From NCBI GenBank assembly GCA_963920705.1, contig OY987229.1:17799728-17863727 (forward strand): a DNA stretch of 64,000 bases, written 5' to 3'. Source of the DNA: Odiellus spinosus. Its lineage: Eukaryota; Arthropoda; Arachnida; Opiliones; Phalangiidae. A program made the translations under genes and the position numbers. Below, in pieces: positions 44,965 through 57,389 of this stretch (position 1 is its first letter; each line of letters starts with the position of its first letter). The notes beneath the pieces were generated by a model. That model was not told the DNA's origin, searched no databases, and was given only the letters and a program-made list of their open reading frames with translations.

Positions 44965-46656
44965 GTAAGTTTATAATTTAAAGTATTTATATTTTGCTAA
45001 ATATTTAGACGTACAATTACAAGCAACCGTCGCTTAGGTTAGTCTGAAAATTGCATAAAGGCCATAATATTTTGCATTCATCAGTCACTCTTTACTCGGG
45101 GCCCCAATATAAAAAACTGTGCCCAATTATTACTTATATTATAAATATTAAAGTTGTTTCATAATGATCAACTTTTTGAAGTTTAAAGTTGGTTTTTTTA
45201 ACGCACTTAGTATTAACCAATAGCGTAAGTTAAATTTAACAACTGTCAAAATTTCAAATTTTGAAACAAAATTAAACTCTTTCAAAAGAAAATTAAAAAT
45301 AAATGAAATTGGAAACATCTGTTTAAGGTTGTAAAATTTGCAAATTCTAGAATAATGAAAACTTTTAAACTTGGAAATTGAAATGAGGTTTTGCAGAATT
45401 ATAAATGAAAGCAAATGCAATTATCTAAAAACACTGCTTTTAAAATCTGTTGAATATTTGGCTCGCATTTAAGTTTAAATTTAATGACGGTAATTAAAAT
45501 CTCAAGTAATTATAAACAAATGTAGATATGAAGTTATTAAAAACATCACTTAATTTAATAACAATTTAAAATATTTTAATCACGATTAAAGCAAATAAAA
45601 CTGAACCTGTTAAAATCATGATTTAAATAGTGTAATCATAATTGAATCGGTTTATAATCATATCTAACTTAATCGGACTTTGATTGAGATTAAGTAATAA
45701 AATCTTAATCCATTTCAGAACCAATGTTCCTATGAATATTGCTAATAAGAATAGCGATTTAATCGTGACGCAATCGATTTTAATAATCACGGTCTAACTT
45801 AGTTTTTATTTAATCGATTAAATAATAAATTAATCGAACTTTGATTAAAAAAAAATCAAATCCATTTAATAAATATAATCTTGATATTTTCTGATATAAT
45901 TAACTTGCTTAAGATTTAATTAATTTCATTACACCCTAATCATGACAGTGTCAGTAATTTTCGAAAAATTCTAATCTAATATATTTATAATTTATCTGAA
46001 TTCACGCAGAGCCAAAAAATATAAGAAATAATTTCCAAATTTCAAAAAATAAAAACTTTTACAATTGGTTTTAAGTCACGACTCACGGTATTATAAATAA
46101 TTTAAACTTACGGTCGGAAATATTGGATTTAAAATTTAAATATGCAAATATCTTATACGCTGGAAACTTTCTTCATAAAGCACCGAAATTGTTTGAGTAT
46201 GCATGAAGCAAAATCAAAGTAAAGTAACCGAAGTTAAAATCAAAAATGAGATACGTCTTAGAAAATGTTCCAGGAAGTTCAAAAACGACAATTAGACCTA
46301 CCACTTTTATATTATTAAATATATATTAAATTTGTTTTCTTACTTAACCCGTCAAACACGGGTTTTTTAACCAGGTAATACCCATTTTATTACATAATGT
46401 AAGCTATTATTTTATTACCTACAAAATTTGGAAAAATTTCAAATATTGCAATAACTCTTCTACAATAACTAATCTACCCTCAATTTTAAAGGTATAGTAC
46501 GATGTAAAAAGTTTAAATGTGATCTCAGAATCGTGATTAATTTCAATGTTAATCAAATTTACCAGAACTTCATAATAGTTTAACCTATTATAACTAATTA
46601 TATTCAACTTAATTTTAAAATATGGCAAAATGTAATATTCCACAAAAGTATGCCCC

Positions 46657-47067
46657 TTAAAGGGAGAATGCAACCTAACAACAATTTTTTTATCGATTCC
46701 TTATGGTTTAAATAGTCCTAATGCAACAAATATTTACAAATAAATATTAAATTAGAAATAAATTTAAAACTTACCATCAAAATAGGCTTAGCTGGATTCA
46801 TGGGAATATCGTGACTAATGACATTGATCATTGAGGTCCTGCATTCCCCATATAAGAGCCATCGATCAATGTCATTGGTCGCTAGTCCTTATTTGGGGAG
46901 ATCAGGTGATCTCCATGAATCCAGCTAAGCCTATTTTGCGGGTAAGTTTTAAATTTATATATAGTTAAATATTCTTTTTTAAATGTTTACTGTTGGATTA
47001 GGACTATTTAAACGATAAGGAATCTATAAAAAAATCTAATTGTTTTTAGGTTGCATTATCCCTTTAA
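46657..47067. mobile_element. TTAA-flanked foldback MITE, copy 5 (best preserved)
   Basis: 411 bp between TTAA sites, left end AGGGAGAATGCAACCTAACA and right end TTAGGTTGCATTATCCCT. Inner arms include ATCGATTCCTTATGGTTTAA, CTTACCATCAAAATAGGCTT and AGCCTATTTTGCGGGTAAG. The centre has paired ATTGATCATTG and CAATGTCATTGG segments plus CCCCATATAAG. Confidence 0.82.
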
Positions 47068-48258
47068 TTTTTTTAAATTTATAAGATTAGATATTTGCCA
47101 AAATGATTTGTGAATAATTTGAATGATAATGAAATATCCTAATTTAGCGTTAGTTCAATAAAAGTTTCAAATATTGCCATAGTTTAATTTTGTAATTTTC
47201 AGGATTCATTCTACGTTCGAAAAACCACTTTCAATATTATTTTCAGATTTTACCGGTGGAATTTCCAGGTGCTCCAATTGATTTTAAAAACCATAATAAA
47301 TACAATGAATTTAGCTAATTATGCCGTACCCACATAAAGTACTGTCACTACCATAAACTATGATTTATAAGCGTTTCCCTAATATTTTCCCAATTTTTTG
47401 ACAACCTTAAAATACTATGATATTTCAGGATTTTATAAACCCCAAATTTACTAATGTCGCAATATTTTTTAATTAAAACAAGACTAATCCTACCAAATTA
47501 AAGTCATAAAAAAGAATTTCTTTTATTTGACCTTTAAATTATTAAATATATCAAAAGTATTGGTGGTTAAATTTGAATGAGAATGAACTGCCTAATATTG
47601 CAATATCTTAACAAGTAACAAATCCTATCCTCTTTAATTTAAAGTTATAGGAAAATGAAAAATTCCACGAAGTTATGTCCCTTTAATTAAAAAGATTGTA
47701 AATCCCCAGGCTTATCCCCTCCTACATTTGGTTTTAAAGAATCCGTGGACGTTGTCATTGACGTCACACCAAGAACTCTTGACGAAGATTTCTACTCGTC
47801 TTAGTTTCGTGGTATAAGGCCTAACTGAAAAACATATACCATACCTTTAAAATTAGCTTAAATACAAATTGAAACAAATACGACTGAACGGGATAACAAT
47901 CAGATAAAACCTCTTTCTCTCCCCTCCATCCCTTTTAATCTAGTGACGTAATAGTAAATGCGTGACGTGAAAGGGATTAGGACATAGTCGCGCGGCAAGA
48001 ATGTTTTTACCTACCGAAAAATATAATTTTTATGAACGTGAAAAATTGTTTAAATTAAAAGGTCTAGAGGTTTGTTATTTCTTTTATTTCGGGAATTCCC
48101 CGCTGATTTTATAAGAGCGGGTCTCTATAGCGCCGAGTACTATACAAGTTCACTACATTTCAATCTAAGCATTATTCGCGATATAACTGTTACTTTATAA
48201 TGGTATTTAAACTTATGTGAATATTTTAATTTGATTGAAGTTTTAAAGACGTTTTTAA

Positions 48259-48286
48259 ATGGATTATGTCGTTTTATATGGAACCG
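48259..48286 (+). CDS. Candidate alternative first coding exon of the nuclear receptor
   Basis: ATG at 48259 opens MDYVVLYGT and ends ACCG|GTACGT. Joined to the acceptor at 48803 it reads [19 protein letters not shown], in the same phase as the distal exon. A TATA-like TTATAAGAG (48110) and a TTCACT initiator-like word (48149) lie upstream. This is inference from splice signals and phase only. Confidence 0.4.
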
Positions 48287-48803
48287 GTACGTTATTTATA
48301 TATATATTTAAGCAAAATTTCCCCCGAGATTTTGGTTTTTGGGGTCATTTGAATTGTTTTTGGGTCAATGTCAATTTTTCTTGGGTAAAATTAAGCTTTT
48401 AATTTAAAGTTTAGGACATTTTAATTTTGAGTTTATTTAATATATAAATACTTTACATAAATATCGCTAAAATATAGAAAATTTCAACATATATCATTAA
48501 CTTGCTTCTGAACATTCGCCAATAGGACCAAAAACTTAGCTTTGAAAACAAAAAAAATGTATGCTTTGTAAACACAATTAGTGCTGAACCAACGAAAACA
48601 GCACAACCTAAAATTTCTTCATGGGTTTTAAATCTATAATTATATGATATATCTTAATATTCCATTCAATTATCTGCAAGCTAAAAGCACCAGCTAGAAA
48701 GATGTAAAAGAAGGGTTAATCTTTAAAGATTTTCCCACTCTTTACCATTAATAAGTTCTTCAAAATTAATTTTCCTAAGTATGTTTTCGCTGTGTATTTA
48801 CAG

Positions 48804-49290
48804 CAGGAATGAGTTGGCCTCCAGATGGCAGGAGCAGCTCCCGAAGCCGTCACCAGTCACCAGGATCTCCAAGCGCATCTCATCAAGTCCCATCACCGCA
48901 TGGAGCCACGTCGGGGCCCCCACGTCCTCAGTTCTTTTTCGGTGCCCATCCCGCGTATCAGTTGTCAAGCCTCCCTTCTCCTCTCGGGCCCCAAGCACCA
49001 GGGTCCTCTCCTAGCTCAAGCGGAGCATCTCAAGGGGCCTTACTCTCGCCGTCAGTGCTGTACCAAGACCATGGTTCGCCTTCCTCGTCTTCTCAGGGAT
49101 CAACTTCATCCAATACGGGACTGGCGCGCGGTTCCTCCCCGTCCAGGATGGCAGGATCCTCATCGTCTAGCAGACCTTACAAAGTTTGCGGCGTATGCGG
49201 AGATAGGGCCAAAAGTTACCATTTCGGAGGCATTAGCTGTGATTCTTGCAAAGCGTTTTTTAGACGATCGGTACAGAATGAAGCTTATAG
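48804..49290 (+). CDS. Nuclear receptor exon: A/B region and first zinc finger
   Basis: Acceptor TTTACAG| and donor TATAG|GTGAGA. The first ATG of the exon is at 48809. It contains the Ser/Pro-rich region, then [17 protein letters not shown] and [13 protein letters not shown]. The intron after the first finger is at the position commonly seen in nuclear receptors. Confidence 0.88.
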
Positions 49291-51387
49291 GTGAGATTTG
49301 GACCATTTGTCCTTAAAGGTACATTTCAGGATACATAATTACGTTCTAAACGTAATAACACGCTAAACCGTTAGTAATACTGTATATTATGTATATATTT
49401 TTAAATTGATAAACGGTCAGCAGTAGCGGGAGAAACGATTGGTCCCTTCATAGAAGCTAATCAGATGAAAACATGACGTAACTGGGTGTTCGCGAGCATT
49501 TTGTAAACAGTTGAGCATTTTATACAATTAATGTAAAATGAAATAAAGAAATTAAATACAATAGTTGCCTATCCTACCGTTCAGAGAGTCCCAAGAAGAG
49601 AGACAATAAGACAGTAGTACTATAGAGCATTGTAACAAAATTTCATGACATTAAAAGTATTATTTTTAATGGTTTTATTCCCCATCTTATAAAGTATTAT
49701 CTCATTAAATATAATTAGGGTAAGTAGGGAACAAAACAAAACATCCTTTTAAGCATTATCCGTAGTTTGCATATTAACCAAAGCTAAGGCGGATAAATAC
49801 ATATTGTTAAATCTCAATCGTAGATAAAGTAGTCGTTGTATATGATTATCTTACCATCTTTCTTAGAAATTTCCATTGCCCCTACGACGGTCGATGTGAA
49901 ATCACAATTGGATCTCGAAAATGTTGCCAGTATTGCCGTTTCCAAAAATGTCTTTCAATCGGAATGGAAAAAGGTTGGGTCATGACGGAAGAAGAACGCG
50001 TTCAACTCCTAAAAAACCGGATGGAAAAAAAGCAACGCGAGCAACAACAAGATGCCGGTAAACCACCGACGGCGGTTACGACGCCGCCTCAACCGCAGTT
50101 AACTTCCGGTGGAGTGAACCCGATTCCCGGTCCTAGCGGGATACTCTCCGCCCACGAGAAAAGACGCGATTGGAAAGCCAGTAGCGGGTCGGCCGGTGGC
50201 GAGAGTTCCGGTAGCACGGACCACGAACCGGATCTATCGGATTTGTCCAAGTTCCTGAGCAACGATGACGTCGAAACGGTCGAACGATTAGTCAACGCCT
50301 ACGAATTAAGTTATCGTTCTGTCCCGTTGAGACATCGCGGTGATCGTGGTGATCGCGGTAATACTAGAACGGATATTTTGGAAATGTTCTTCACGGTGAT
50401 AAAACAATTCGCCCACTTCGCCAGGCAGTTGGATTCTTTCGAGCATTTACCGCCGGGAGACCAAGAGGCGCTGCTAAGGTGCGGTGTTTTAGAGTTGTGT
50501 TTTATTCGCGGAGCACACGTTTTTGACGAAACCAATTTCTGCTGGTCAGATCCTAATTACGTCCTATCCGCCCAGGATTTGAAGAAACTAGTATCGCCCG
50601 ATTTGCACGAAAAGCATCTTAGGTTTGTCACAATTTATTGCGTATCCTATACACTATGTTTTACGGAGTGCAGTGCAGTGGAAGGCGATAAACATCCCTC
50701 GAAGCGTTTCGCACACCTTCCATTGTACTAAACTCCGTGAAAAGATGACATTGGTCGGGAAGTAATGGCAGCCCCCAGTGGACAACAACAAGGAAAAATT
50801 ATATTGAAACCAGTGTTTATCTTGTAAAAATATCAGAGAAATTTGAGACCTAATTGTTTTAATGTTTGGCATCACTATTTAGGTTCGTGGCTTCCATGAA
50901 AGACGTGGATTTGGACGAGCCAACCATCATGTTACTTCTAGTTATCGCGCTACTATCCCCGGATAGACCGGGGATAACGAGAGGCGACATCGTGGCCAAT
51001 GAACAAGAAAAATACTACACACTTCTCAGACGTTACATGTCGTGGCGATACGGGGTGGAAACAACGTCGATCGTGTATCCTAAACTACTTTTAAAGTTAC
51101 CAGATCTCAGAGAACTCAGTGACGCCCATACGGACTTTCATTTGCAATTGGAAAAAGAAGAAATGGAGGAAATACAACAACGATTGTCCATGTTACGCGT
51201 TGAACCGTCAGCGGATGGAGGAGGTGCGCTGTCGACCACCATGGAGACGTCACCACCTACATGGACACTCAGGTCGTATTTAGCTACTCTAATACCTCCG
51301 TCACCAGGTTCTGCCGAAGACGAGAGCTGCTCTAGTGATAGTTCAGAAAGAACGGCTAGTTACGGGCAACATAAGGATATACAGTGA
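48809..51387 (+). CDS. Nuclear receptor, HR96/HR97-like (NR1 subfamily)
   Basis: A ligand-regulated transcription factor acting in the nucleus. Exons are 48804-49290, 49867-50622 and 50883-51387, giving 580 residues from the ATG at 48809. Residues 1-120 are a Ser/Pro/Gly-rich A/B region. The DNA-binding domain has both canonical fingers: C-x2-C-x13-C-x2-C at 127-147 with P-box region [10 protein letters not shown], and C-x5-C-x9-C-x2-C at 165-184, then [20 protein letters not shown]. The ligand-binding domain includes [33 protein letters not shown] and [11 protein letters not shown], the classical NR signature. CDSCKAFF and the IGM-x4-V/I-MTEEE extension point to the HR96/DAF-12/VDR/HR97 group. 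HR97 is my best guess, not proven. No clear AF-2 helix is visible after the LBD, which ends in a Ser/Asp/Glu-rich tail. An ORC-like P-box outside the E-G-C-K-G type implies altered half-site preference. Confidence 0.85.
49867..50622 (+). CDS. Nuclear receptor exon: second zinc finger, hinge, LBD start
   Basis: Acceptor TTCTTAG| and donor CTTAG|GTTTGT. It starts [20 protein letters not shown], followed by a Gln/Pro/Gly/Ser-rich hinge and the LBD to DLHEKHL. The frame runs on past the donor to a later stop, but the LBD continues only if the intron is removed. Confidence 0.88.
50883..51387 (+). CDS. Nuclear receptor terminal exon: LBD end and acidic tail
   Basis: Acceptor CTATTTAG|. It reads [20 protein letters not shown] and [13 protein letters not shown]...[12 protein letters not shown], then a Glu-rich helix, then a Ser-rich tail ending ...HKDIQ and TGA. 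Confidence 0.88.
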
Positions 51388-53310
51388 TTTTTTTAATTCT
51401 TAATTCAAAATTTTTTAATTTGAAGGGTCCGAGTCGCGAGAGCCCATCATCCAAAACCCCTCCCCATTCTTCTGGGGTTAATTACCAAATCAGATCAGGC
51501 AAAATATTAAAATTTCAGAGAATTATGTAATAGGCCTAAAAGGGCAGCTGGAAAGGTCAACAAGAGACAATGCCCAGAAAGACTAGAAGCTCTAGTCGTT
51601 GCTGAAACTGAAAATGTTCCGGATCCAGTGACCATGCCTTGACGTCCATTAAAACGTCACACGTTCCCTGACGTCAAAGGTATCCAGCCATTATGCTAGC
51701 GCCGGAAAATGAACATAACCAGTTTCACCAGCGCTCAGAATTTCCCAGCCTTCTAGTACTTCTGTATAATGTCTATGGTAAAAGTATTTTAAGAAAAGTT
51801 TCAATAGAAAGAGCTGTATTGAACGTGTACGGAAAACTTGAGGGTTTTATTTAAAGGTCTATATTTTGGCTAAAAATGTCTAGGAAAAGCGATATATGTT
51901 AAAAGTCGGGAATTTTAAATATCACAGCCCTTATGCCATCTTAACGTCATTTGTGAACGGTCCCGTACTGTAATTTCATTTTAAGTGATATAAAAAGATT
52001 ATGAGTACGAGAAGCTAACGGTAATATAATGTTATCACGTGATTAAAGAACTAAAAATACAGTTCACATCCGGGTGATGGGCTCCAGACGTCAACTATAT
52101 GCATTTGAAAGCTCCGGAAAAAATATATTTTAAATAAGGAAGAAGGTATACATTTTCTATCATTTAATTCCCAAACAAATTGTAAAGCTCCACTAAATGG
52201 CTATCATTATTTTGTACAATAGGCCTAGGAGTAGTAAAAACTATACCATGACCATTCATCTACTTAAATAGTTCAAGGTCCTGAAAAACGCAAGGGGTTA
52301 ATCACTACCGTTAAAGGTGTACACTTACGCGATTATGTAACTGAGTACAGCCTTTGTTAATGTTAAATTAAGGTACTAGAGATAATTGTACTTGAATGGT
52401 TTTTATGTTAAACGTTATAACTCCTAAAGGGTGATGAGCTTAAACAAAACGGAATAAAACCTCTCTTATTAAAAATATATTCATTCCTGAAAAAATTAAG
52501 TGCTTTATCCGGTTTTAATAGAAAAAATAATTTAACTACGTAATGTCGGCACCAATTGTTGGGATGGGTAAAAAGAATAGAACGGAAGAATTGAGGATCT
52601 ATAATTTTGAGGAAAAAAAGACTACAACCCCTTATTTTCAGACCCCATCACAGCGGAAAACAAAAATTATTGGATCTCTAAGTCGTTTACTACTCACACT
52701 TAGTGTTTAGGCAACGTAGTTAAATTATTTTGGCTCGAAACCAATTATGCATATTTGCTTCGGTTTTTATAGCCCCTTTTACTCAAAATCTCAAAAAATA
52801 TATATATATATATTTTTAATTGTATGAATAAATTTAATATTATTGATGTAACTATATCGAATTATACCGGTGCCTTAAAGAGATGCTAAAATGAAATAAA
52901 ATTAGCTTATTTTGAAGTTATTCCGTCTAATGTTGTTCCATTCCAATATTATCAAGGATTCTTTATGTAGAAGGACCATAAATGAACGGCTCTCCACGCT
53001 CAATAGTAATATAGGTTTTTAAAGAACTTTCAAAGGAAGTTTTGTAAAGGACGAGCTGCTTTGTTTCTGAAAATTCAACAGAAGGCGATATTACTAATCA
53101 TCAATCGGAGTTTGCAGGGTTCACACAATATTTAATAATCTAATTTCCCTAATATTTCCAGGTGCCCCCAAATTGATTTTAGAAACCCTGGTGATCGAGG
53201 TCAATGAAGTACTCGCACTTCCCTAAATATATTCGATTTATGCCAAGTTTATAAGAGTTTCCCTATTTATTTGACTATATTCTATCACACCGATCTAGGT
53301 TTGCAAGACC
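51388..53310. other. 3' flank of the nuclear receptor, non-coding
   Basis: AT-rich sequence, probably 3' UTR at first. The first plus-strand AATAAA is about 1.06 kb past the stop (near 52451). A short (TA)n run lies near 52800. No gene seen. Confidence 0.45.
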
Positions 53311-53314
53311 CCTG

Positions 53315-54344
53315 GTTGTAAATGTGATTCGGTTAGGACTATTAACCAAAGTTGGAATAAAACTAATTAAAATCCCTTGGAACTAGCTAAAATAGGACTC
53401 TACACTAATTAAAATCCCTTTCTATGAACGGCTGGGCTGGAATAATTATTGGAAATATGATTCGATTAAGACTAGCAATGTAGAAACCATTTTCCAATCT
53501 CTCCTAATTGAAAAACAGTCACTAATTGAAACTAGCCAAAATAGGACTCAACACTAATTAAAATCCCTTTCTATGAACGGGTGGGCTGGAATAATTATTG
53601 GCAACGTGATTCGGTTAAGACTAGCAATGTAGAAACCATTTTCCAATCTCTCCTAATTGAAAAACAGTTACTAATTGGAACTAGCTAAAATAGGACTCTA
53701 CACTAATTAAAATCCCTTTCTATGAACGGGTGGGCTGGAATAATTATTGGCAACGTGATTCGGTTAAGACTAGCAATGTAGAAACCATTTTCCAATCTCT
53801 CCTAATTGAAAAACAGTCCCTAATTGAAACTAGCCAAAATAGGACTCTACACTAATTAAAATCCCTTTCTATGAACGGGTGGGCTGGAATAATTATTGGC
53901 AACGTGATTCGGTTAAGACTAGCAATGTAGAAACCATTTTCCAATCTCTCCTAATTGAAAAACAGTCCCTAATTGAAACTAGCTAAAATAGGACTCTACA
54001 CTAATTAAAATCCCTTTCTATGAACGGGTGGGTTGGAATATTGGTAACGTGATTCGGTTAAGACTAGCAACGTAGAAACCATTTTCCAATCTCTCCTAAT
54101 TGAAAAACAGTCCCTAATTAAAACTAGCTAAAATAGTACTCTACAATAATTAAAATCCCTTTCTATGAACGGGTGGGCTGGAATAATTATTGGCAACGTG
54201 ATTCGGTTAAAACTAGCAAAGTAGAAACCATTTTCCAATCTCTCCTAATTGAAAAACAGTCCCTTATTGAAACTAGCTAAAATAGGACTAATTAAAATTC
54301 CTTTCTATGAACGGGTGGGTTGGAATAATTATTGGTAACGTGAT
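53315..54344. repeat. 149-bp minisatellite, about 6.5 copies
   Basis: The marker TCTATGAACGG occurs at 53421, 53570, 53719, 53868, 54017, 54162 and 54304, giving spacings of 149 x4, then 145 and 142. Copies differ by a few substitutions, and the edges are more diverged. Each unit contains GGACTCTACACTAATTAAAA and GAAACCATTTTCCAATCTC. Confidence 0.96.
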
Positions 54345-55375
54345 AAATTTGAAATTGTAATTTTAAAATATAAACATTTGCAAACTTGGGATAAAAAGGT
54401 TTAAGGTCTGTTAGATGCCCACCGAAAAAACAATTTAATAAATGCAATGAATTCATTTTAATCATTTTAGAATGAAAACTTCGCTGTAGTCTGGCGAAAG
54501 GGGAGTCTAGCGTGATTCGATCATTAGAGTACCATATCGTTTGGTAAAAACAATCAGATAATCATTTGGAAATCTCAGATCCGCGTTTAAAGATTTTTAA
54601 ACCACGCTCTGATACCTCCGAATCTGTCCGAGGATTCAGAAGGTATGTAACAAACAAAATTGTGTAATATAATTGGAAACAAAGATCTCAGAGTGTAAAG
54701 AAGTCCCTCCATCTCAAGAGTGTACGAGTATTGAAACCTCAAACCTACACCTATATTACGCTCGTATTAAATTATAGCCTCTAAACGATTATTAGATAAA
54801 AGTTTAATTAACCTCAAGTTTGACGGGCTATGCGAAACGCAGAACAAGCCAATCAGCGGCGTTGAAAATAAATCAGGGGGAATGACGACGAAGAGCCATA
54901 TTACCTCATCCTAAGGGGACGGACAAATGTCAGATTTTGTGTAGTGGATTTTGGGATTTTGAGAAAATTTCGGATTTCACTGTTAATTTTCCATAGATAT
55001 TTCGTGATTTCTGTCTAAGTGTACGAGATTTTGTTAAGAACCCGGCCCTTGATGTCTACAATCGGCTACCTATTCCCTCAAAAAAGTTGCATTTAGACAG
55101 TTCCCTCGACTGATTTCTTGTTAACTATTAATTTCTGGTTAACGTCTATGGGGAATTTTCTACCGCGATAAGGATTAAAGGTGATGGGGAATTTTTGAGA
55201 TTTAAATTTTATTTTCCATACAGATAAGAATAAAATTTTATTTTGTCTATAAGGGTACTGGGTTTAGGTCTATCTATGAGTAATTTTAAATTTCTAATAA
55301 ATATTTTAACGGTAAGAGCATTTGAAAATTATAATTTTCATTTTCTATATATATATAAGGGTAAAAGTTTGAGTT

Positions 55376-55705
55376 CCCATAAATTCATAGATTTAAATTT
55401 CTTTATTTCCCATAAATTTATAGATTTAAATTTCTTTATTTCCCATAATTTCATAGATTTAAATTTCTTTATTTCCCATAATTTCATAGATTTAAATTTC
55501 TTTATTTCCCATAATTTCATAGATATAAATTTCTTTATTTCCCATAATTTCATAGATATAAATTTCTTTATTTCCCATAATTTCATAGATATAAATTTCT
55601 TTATTTCCCATAATTTCATAGATATAAATTTCTTTATTTCCCATAATTCCATAGATATAAATTTCTTTATTTCCCATAATTTCATTGATATAAATCTTGA
55701 TTTAG
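55376..55705. repeat. 33-bp minisatellite, 10 copies
   Basis: CCCATAA marks units every 33 bp from 55376 to 55673. Early units have GATTTAAAT and later ones GATATAAAT. Because 33 is a multiple of 3, every frame repeats an 11-residue word (for example SHNFIDLNFFI on the plus strand). That explains the open frames on both strands, which I do not call genes. Confidence 0.95.
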
Positions 55706-57389
55706 GTTTCTTGATTTCGAATACTAACAGATCCAATTGGCGGACTTTACGCGGGCGATTTTCTGTTTCATGTTTTCCTAATAAATATTTCCCTAATAAA
55801 AAACATTACAATGTTTTATTCAACAAGTGGATTAAAATTAGACTTATTAGGCTTAAGAGTTAATCAAGGGAGTGAACTTCCCAAAGAAAAAAAAGGGGTA
55901 TTTCTTACAGTTTCAAGCGAGTATTTTAATTCTTGAAACATTTTAAATGTCAGAGTGTTAGGGCGAAGCATTTTTAAGGCCCGCAAATAGTTACTAATCC
56001 GTGTGTCAAAATTCGTTGAGTTTACAACGGTTTCCAACCCCTTGAAAAAATATTTGATCGTTTTTTTTTTAATAAAAATGAAATAAATTATAGATATACT
56101 TTATAATTCATAAAGTTATAACTATAGCGGATGAATACATATAAGGGGGATTGAAAGTAGTTTTTTTCAAACATGTTCCTTAACATGATTATCGTATATT
56201 GAGATCTTATATACGTTTCCTGTCCGTGTGGGTAGAAAGGTTTTTTAGACGTTTTTTTTACGAGTTTGTAGAAACTAAATGGCGAATTAAGCGGAGCATC
56301 AAATTTGTCCGTTTTTGAAACTTTTGACTTAACGATTAAGATTTTTCACGGATAAGGCTTAAAATATCAGCAATACTATAATCCCTTTCTAGTAGTTTTA
56401 TTAAAACGCTCCTAAGATAAGCCTATAAAACTAAACTTATCATATGAATAAAATTAAATTTCGAGAGTTTCCGTTTTACAAGAATTAATTTGAAATGGAA
56501 ATTTCAATCTAAAATATGATAGGCATTTTTTTCCTTAAGAGTTGTGTTTTACAAAACAATTCATAAATGTGTCGATAGCTAATTTATTCACAAAGTGTTG
56601 GACTTATCATAGAATTCTGTGACTAATCTCTGATTATGGGTAAAGATAAAATAAAAGAGATTTATCTAATCCAATCAACGTCCTCTAGGATCATTTGAAA
56701 GCCGATCAATTGAGAATTATGCTCGTGAATCCGATAACCATTATCGTGTGATATTTTTCATTTTTTTAAATATTTTTAAGCAAACGGATAATATTTGAAT
56801 ATAATTCAGCAGATCTATCCAATAAATAAAGTTATACATATTCCGAGCAATAATTGGGAATAACGCAAGTCGATCACTTAGTTACTAAAAAGACAATTGG
56901 GGAAGATGTTATGACACTTCTATTATGCCCTTCTGACGTTATTCAAGGTGATGTAGGATAGAGACCGTTAAAATCCTAAATATGAACTTTTAAGGGTAAC
57001 TTTCCCTGGTAAAACTTCGTAAAGGGGAAAAACCTAATTGTTTTCTGCCTCTCACTGTCTCTCTCTCACCAACCACGGCAAACTCGGCATTTTCTTTTTT
57101 TTTTTTTTTTTTTTTTTTCTTTACAGAAAAAGAAGACTAGAGCCAGAATTTATTCTAAACGCCTACGATAAAAGTCTTATTGGCGCCTAAATTTTTTCTC
57201 TTATACACAAAAACTTTTAGAAGAATTAAAAAATATATCGAAAATCACCCCCTTTTTGGTTGCATTTCTTCTACCAACCCCTTTGCTATTTTATATCCAA
57301 TTTTTTTTAGTTTTGTGGTTGCTTCCAAAAAGGAAAATTGTTTTGTCTCGTTCGTGACAATGAAAGTGGAATTTCTGTAAATCTTTAGT

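Larger units (their letters stand above)
44965..48803 (+). other. Candidate intron 1 of the nuclear receptor
   Basis: AT-rich. It contains TTAA MITE copy 5 and the candidate alternative first exon ending at 48286. No other supported gene. Confidence 0.45.

Noticed and set aside
48825-49316. Alternative plus-strand frame over the receptor A/B exon
   Set aside because: It is out of frame with the zinc finger, which fixes the correct frame.
50623-50731. Extension of the receptor frame past 50622 to a stop at 50731
   Set aside because: The LBD resumes at 50883 after a good donor/acceptor pair with matching phase. Read-through gives a truncated LBD.
55338-55863. Frames of 132 and 206 residues on both strands
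   Set aside because: Produced by the 33-bp tandem repeat, whose period preserves frames.
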